Shown here: positions 5,792-7,466 of the stretch, in pieces
Layout of the letters: the number at the start of each line of letters is the position of its first letter
Numbering within the stretch: the stretch's first letter is position 1
Assembly (NCBI GenBank): GCA_013821615.1
Contig: JACDGQ010000140.1
Coordinates: forward strand, 1-7,466
Length of the DNA: 7,466 nucleotides
Origin: Planctomycetota bacterium
Lineage (GTDB): Bacteria > Planctomycetota > UBA11346
Reading direction: 5' to 3'
The notes under the pieces: generated by a model
What the model saw: only the letters and a program-made list of their open reading frames with translations
What the model was told of the DNA's origin: nothing
Databases searched by the model: none
Program-made: the position numbers and the translations under genes

Positions 5792-7039
5792 ATGGCCACC
5801 AAACTCAAATTCGCCTACGTCGCCCGCGACCCCAGCGGGCGCGAGCACAAGGGCACCATGGAGGCGGAGACCGAGGCGGAAGCCACTGGCCGCCTCCGCC
5901 AGCAGCAGCTCTCGGTGGTCAAGCTCGACAAGGCCGTCCCGAAAGGCGGCGGGATGAACCTCTCGCTGTTCTCGCGCAAGGCCGCACGCAAGTGCAACAC
6001 CGGCGAGCTCTGCCTGTTCACCCGCCAGCTCGCGACCATGATCGGCGCCGGCATCCCGCTGCTCGAGTCCTTCGAGATCCTCGCGGAGCAGACCCGCGAC
6101 TCCAACAAGGGCTTCGGCGAGGGCCTCCAGGAGTGCGCCGACCTGGTGCGTGGCGGCACCGAGATGTCGGAGGCCATGGGCCGCTTCCGCGGCATGTTCC
6201 CCGAGATCTACGTGAACATGGTCAAGGCCGGTGAAGCCTCGGGCCAGCTCGACATCATCCTCAACCGCCTCGCCGAGTTCCTCGAGGCCAGCGAGTCGCT
6301 GAAGCGCGAGATCAAGTCGGCGATGACCTACCCGGTGATCTCGCTGGTGATGATCCTGGGCATCACCGGCTACCTGCTGATCGGCGTGGTGCCGAAATTC
6401 AAGACCATGTTCGACGCGCTGCACGGCGAACTGCCGGCGGTCACCAAGGGCGTACTGGCGGTCTCCGACTGGCTCACCTCCAACGTGCCGACGCTGATCG
6501 GCGTGGGTATCGCCGGGTGGATCGGATTGAAGCTGGCGCTGCGCACGCGCCCGGCGCAGCGCATCCGCGACACCCTGTGGCTGAAGGTGCCGGTGTTCGG
6601 GCCGCTCTTCCAGAAGGTCGCGATCAGCCGCTTCGCGCGCACCTTCGGCACCCTACTCAGCTCTGGCGTGCCGCTGCTCGGCGCGCTCGAGATCGTCGCC
6701 ACCACCGCCGGCAACGTGGTCATCGAGGAGACCCTGCTCGAGACCCGCGAGACCGTGCGCAAGGGCGAGAGCCTGAGCACGCACCTGACGACCTCGTGGG
6801 TGTTCCCGCCGATGGTGGTCAAGATGATCGGCATCGGCGAGAAGTCCGGCGCGCTCGAGCAGCTGCTCGGCAAGATCGCCGACTTCTATGACGAGCAGGT
6901 GCACGCCACGGTCAAGGCCCTGACCAGCCTGATCGAGCCGATCATGCTGATGGTCATGGGCGCGGTGGTCGGCCTGATCGTGCTCGCGATCTTCTACCCG
7001 ATCCTGCAGCTGCAGAGCGCGGTGCGCGGCAACAGCTGA
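5792..7039 (+). CDS. pilC: Type IV pilus inner-membrane platform protein PilC (GspF family)
   Basis: A 415-residue GspF/PilC family protein, full family length. PilC sits in the inner membrane and couples the PilB/PilT motor ATPases to pilin polymerisation. A cytoplasmic N-terminus (FAYVARDPSGREHKGTMEAETEAEATGRLRQQQL) is followed by two homologous T2SF domains: the first at about 75-198 (FTRQLATMIGAGIPLLESFEIL, then GEASGQLDIILNRLAEFLE), the second at about 278-400 (FARTFGTLLSSGVPLLGALEIV, then GEKSGALEQLLGKIADFYDEQV). Membrane segments lie at about 180-201, 230-250 and 381-404; the end FYPILQLQSAVRGN is typical. I chose ATG 5792 because GGAGGAG (5779-5785) lies 6 bases before it; an in-frame ATG at 5756 would run through the promoter-like sequence. 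A type II secretion GspF is the alternative, but the PilS-like gene next door favours the pilus role. Confidence 0.92.
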   Translation: MATKLKFAYVARDPSGREHKGTMEAETEAEATGRLRQQQLSVVKLDKAVPKGGGMNLSLFSRKAARKCNTGELCLFTRQLATMIGAGIPLLESFEILAEQTRDSNKGFGEGLQECADLVRGGTEMSEAMGRFRGMFPEIYVNMVKAGEASGQLDIILNRLAEFLEASESLKREIKSAMTYPVISLVMILGITGYLLIGVVPKFKTMFDALHGELPAVTKGVLAVSDWLTSNVPTLIGVGIAGWIGLKLALRTRPAQRIRDTLWLKVPVFGPLFQKVAISRFARTFGTLLSSGVPLLGALEIVATTAGNVVIEETLLETRETVRKGESLSTHLTTSWVFPPMVVKMIGIGEKSGALEQLLGKIADFYDEQVHATVKALTSLIEPIMLMVMGAVVGLIVLAIFYPILQLQSAVRGNS

Positions 7040-7077
7040 GCGCTCCCGGCCCGTCCTGACGAGGAGGCTCACCGTCC

Positions 7078-7466
7078 GTGCCCGACCGCGCGCAGCGCAG
7101 CCCCGGTTTCCGCACCCAGGCCCGCCAGGTCGGGCTGGTGCGCATCCTGCTGCTCTCGCTCGGCCTTGGCGTGCTGGTCATCCTGACCGGCAGCGTACGC
7201 CCCGAACTGGTCGAACCGGCGGCGGGCTGGCTGCGCGGCGTGCTGATCACGGTCACCGCGATCGCCTTCCCGCTGCTTGGCATCGGCTGGCTGGTGCGCC
7301 ACCGCTGGCAGCTCGGCGTGCTGCTCGGGTTCGACCTCGCCTGGACCGCCCTGATCATCCACCTCAGCGGCGGCGTCGGCTCGCCGGGCGTGCTGCTGCC
7401 GCCGATCATCGTGCTGGTCGGTACCCTGGCCCTGCCGCGCGCGGCGCCGTTCGCGCTGCCGGCGGT
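7078..7466 (+). CDS. PilS-like membrane sensor kinase, N-terminal part (3' truncated)
   Basis: A frame opens at GTG 7078, preceded by a strong Shine-Dalgarno GAGGAGG (7061-7067), 38 bases after pilC, and stays open to the window end (129 codons). The encoded N-terminus is strongly hydrophobic with segments at about 18-38 (VGLVRILLLSLGLGVLVILTG), 51-73 (WLRGVLITVTAIAFPLLGIGWLV), 79-96 and 103-117. The motif IIHLSGGVGSPGVLLPPIIVL resembles the HLSGG..S conserved in the multi-pass sensor of PilS-type histidine kinases, which with PilR controls pilin transcription. The kinase domain itself lies beyond the window, so kinase function is inferred from the N-terminus and from the pilC-pilS order known in Geobacter and Myxococcus. 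Confidence 0.65.
   Translation, partial: MPDRAQRSPGFRTQARQVGLVRILLLSLGLGVLVILTGSVRPELVEPAAGWLRGVLITVTAIAFPLLGIGWLVRHRWQLGVLLGFDLAWTALIIHLSGGVGSPGVLLPPIIVLVGTLALPRAAPFALPA

Overview
The window is GC-rich (clearly above 65% by eye), densely packed, and has every supportable gene on the + strand. It holds two motility modules. Bases 1-5554 are the middle and end of a flagellar operon: the 3' end of fliH, then fliI, fliJ, a MotE/FlbB-like membrane-anchored coiled-coil gene, flbD, fliL, fliM and fliN. Bases 5792-7466 begin a type IV pilus module: a complete pilC (inner-membrane platform protein) followed by the 5' end of a gene whose N-terminus looks like the membrane sensor of PilS-type histidine kinases.

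Layout. fliH/fliI, fliJ/motE-like and motE-like/flbD overlap by 4 bases (ATGA) and fliI/fliJ by 8, so this block is translationally coupled. A 178-base gap (3289-3466) separates flbD from fliL; it holds a hairpin abutting an extended -10 promoter-like motif, and a 61-codon open frame that overlaps both neighbours. fliL, fliM and fliN follow with short spacers and make up the C-ring and stator-associated part of the operon. A 237-base gap (5555-5791) follows fliN: a GC hairpin at the fliN stop codon, a large imperfect inverted repeat built of heptanucleotide units, and a promoter-like sequence with a strong Shine-Dalgarno in front of pilC.

How the genes work together. FliH, FliI and FliJ are the ATPase complex of the flagellar export apparatus. 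The MotE/FlbB-like protein, FlbD and FliL are linked to stator or periplasmic collar functions in other bacteria. FliM and FliN form the switch complex/C-ring, and FliM keeps a CheY-P binding motif at its N-terminus, so rotation is probably under chemotactic control. PilC and the PilS-like sensor point to a second surface-motility or attachment system next door.

Organism. The order fliH-fliI-fliJ-(MotE/FlbB-like)-...-flbD-...-fliL-fliM-fliN resembles spirochete, deltaproteobacterial (Desulfobacterota/Myxococcota/Bdellovibrionota) and planctomycete flagellar operons. pilC followed by pilS is typical of Geobacter/Myxococcus-like pil clusters. A GC-rich member of the Planctomycetota or of the former Deltaproteobacteria fits; the sequence alone does not decide. 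The most unusual points are the absence of fliK/flgD/flgE and motA/motB from their usual places, the tandem helical repeat in the MotE-like protein, the coupled mini-ORF and promoter in the flbD-fliL gap, and the heptad-repeat palindrome between the two modules. I found no RNA gene, CRISPR array or transposase.
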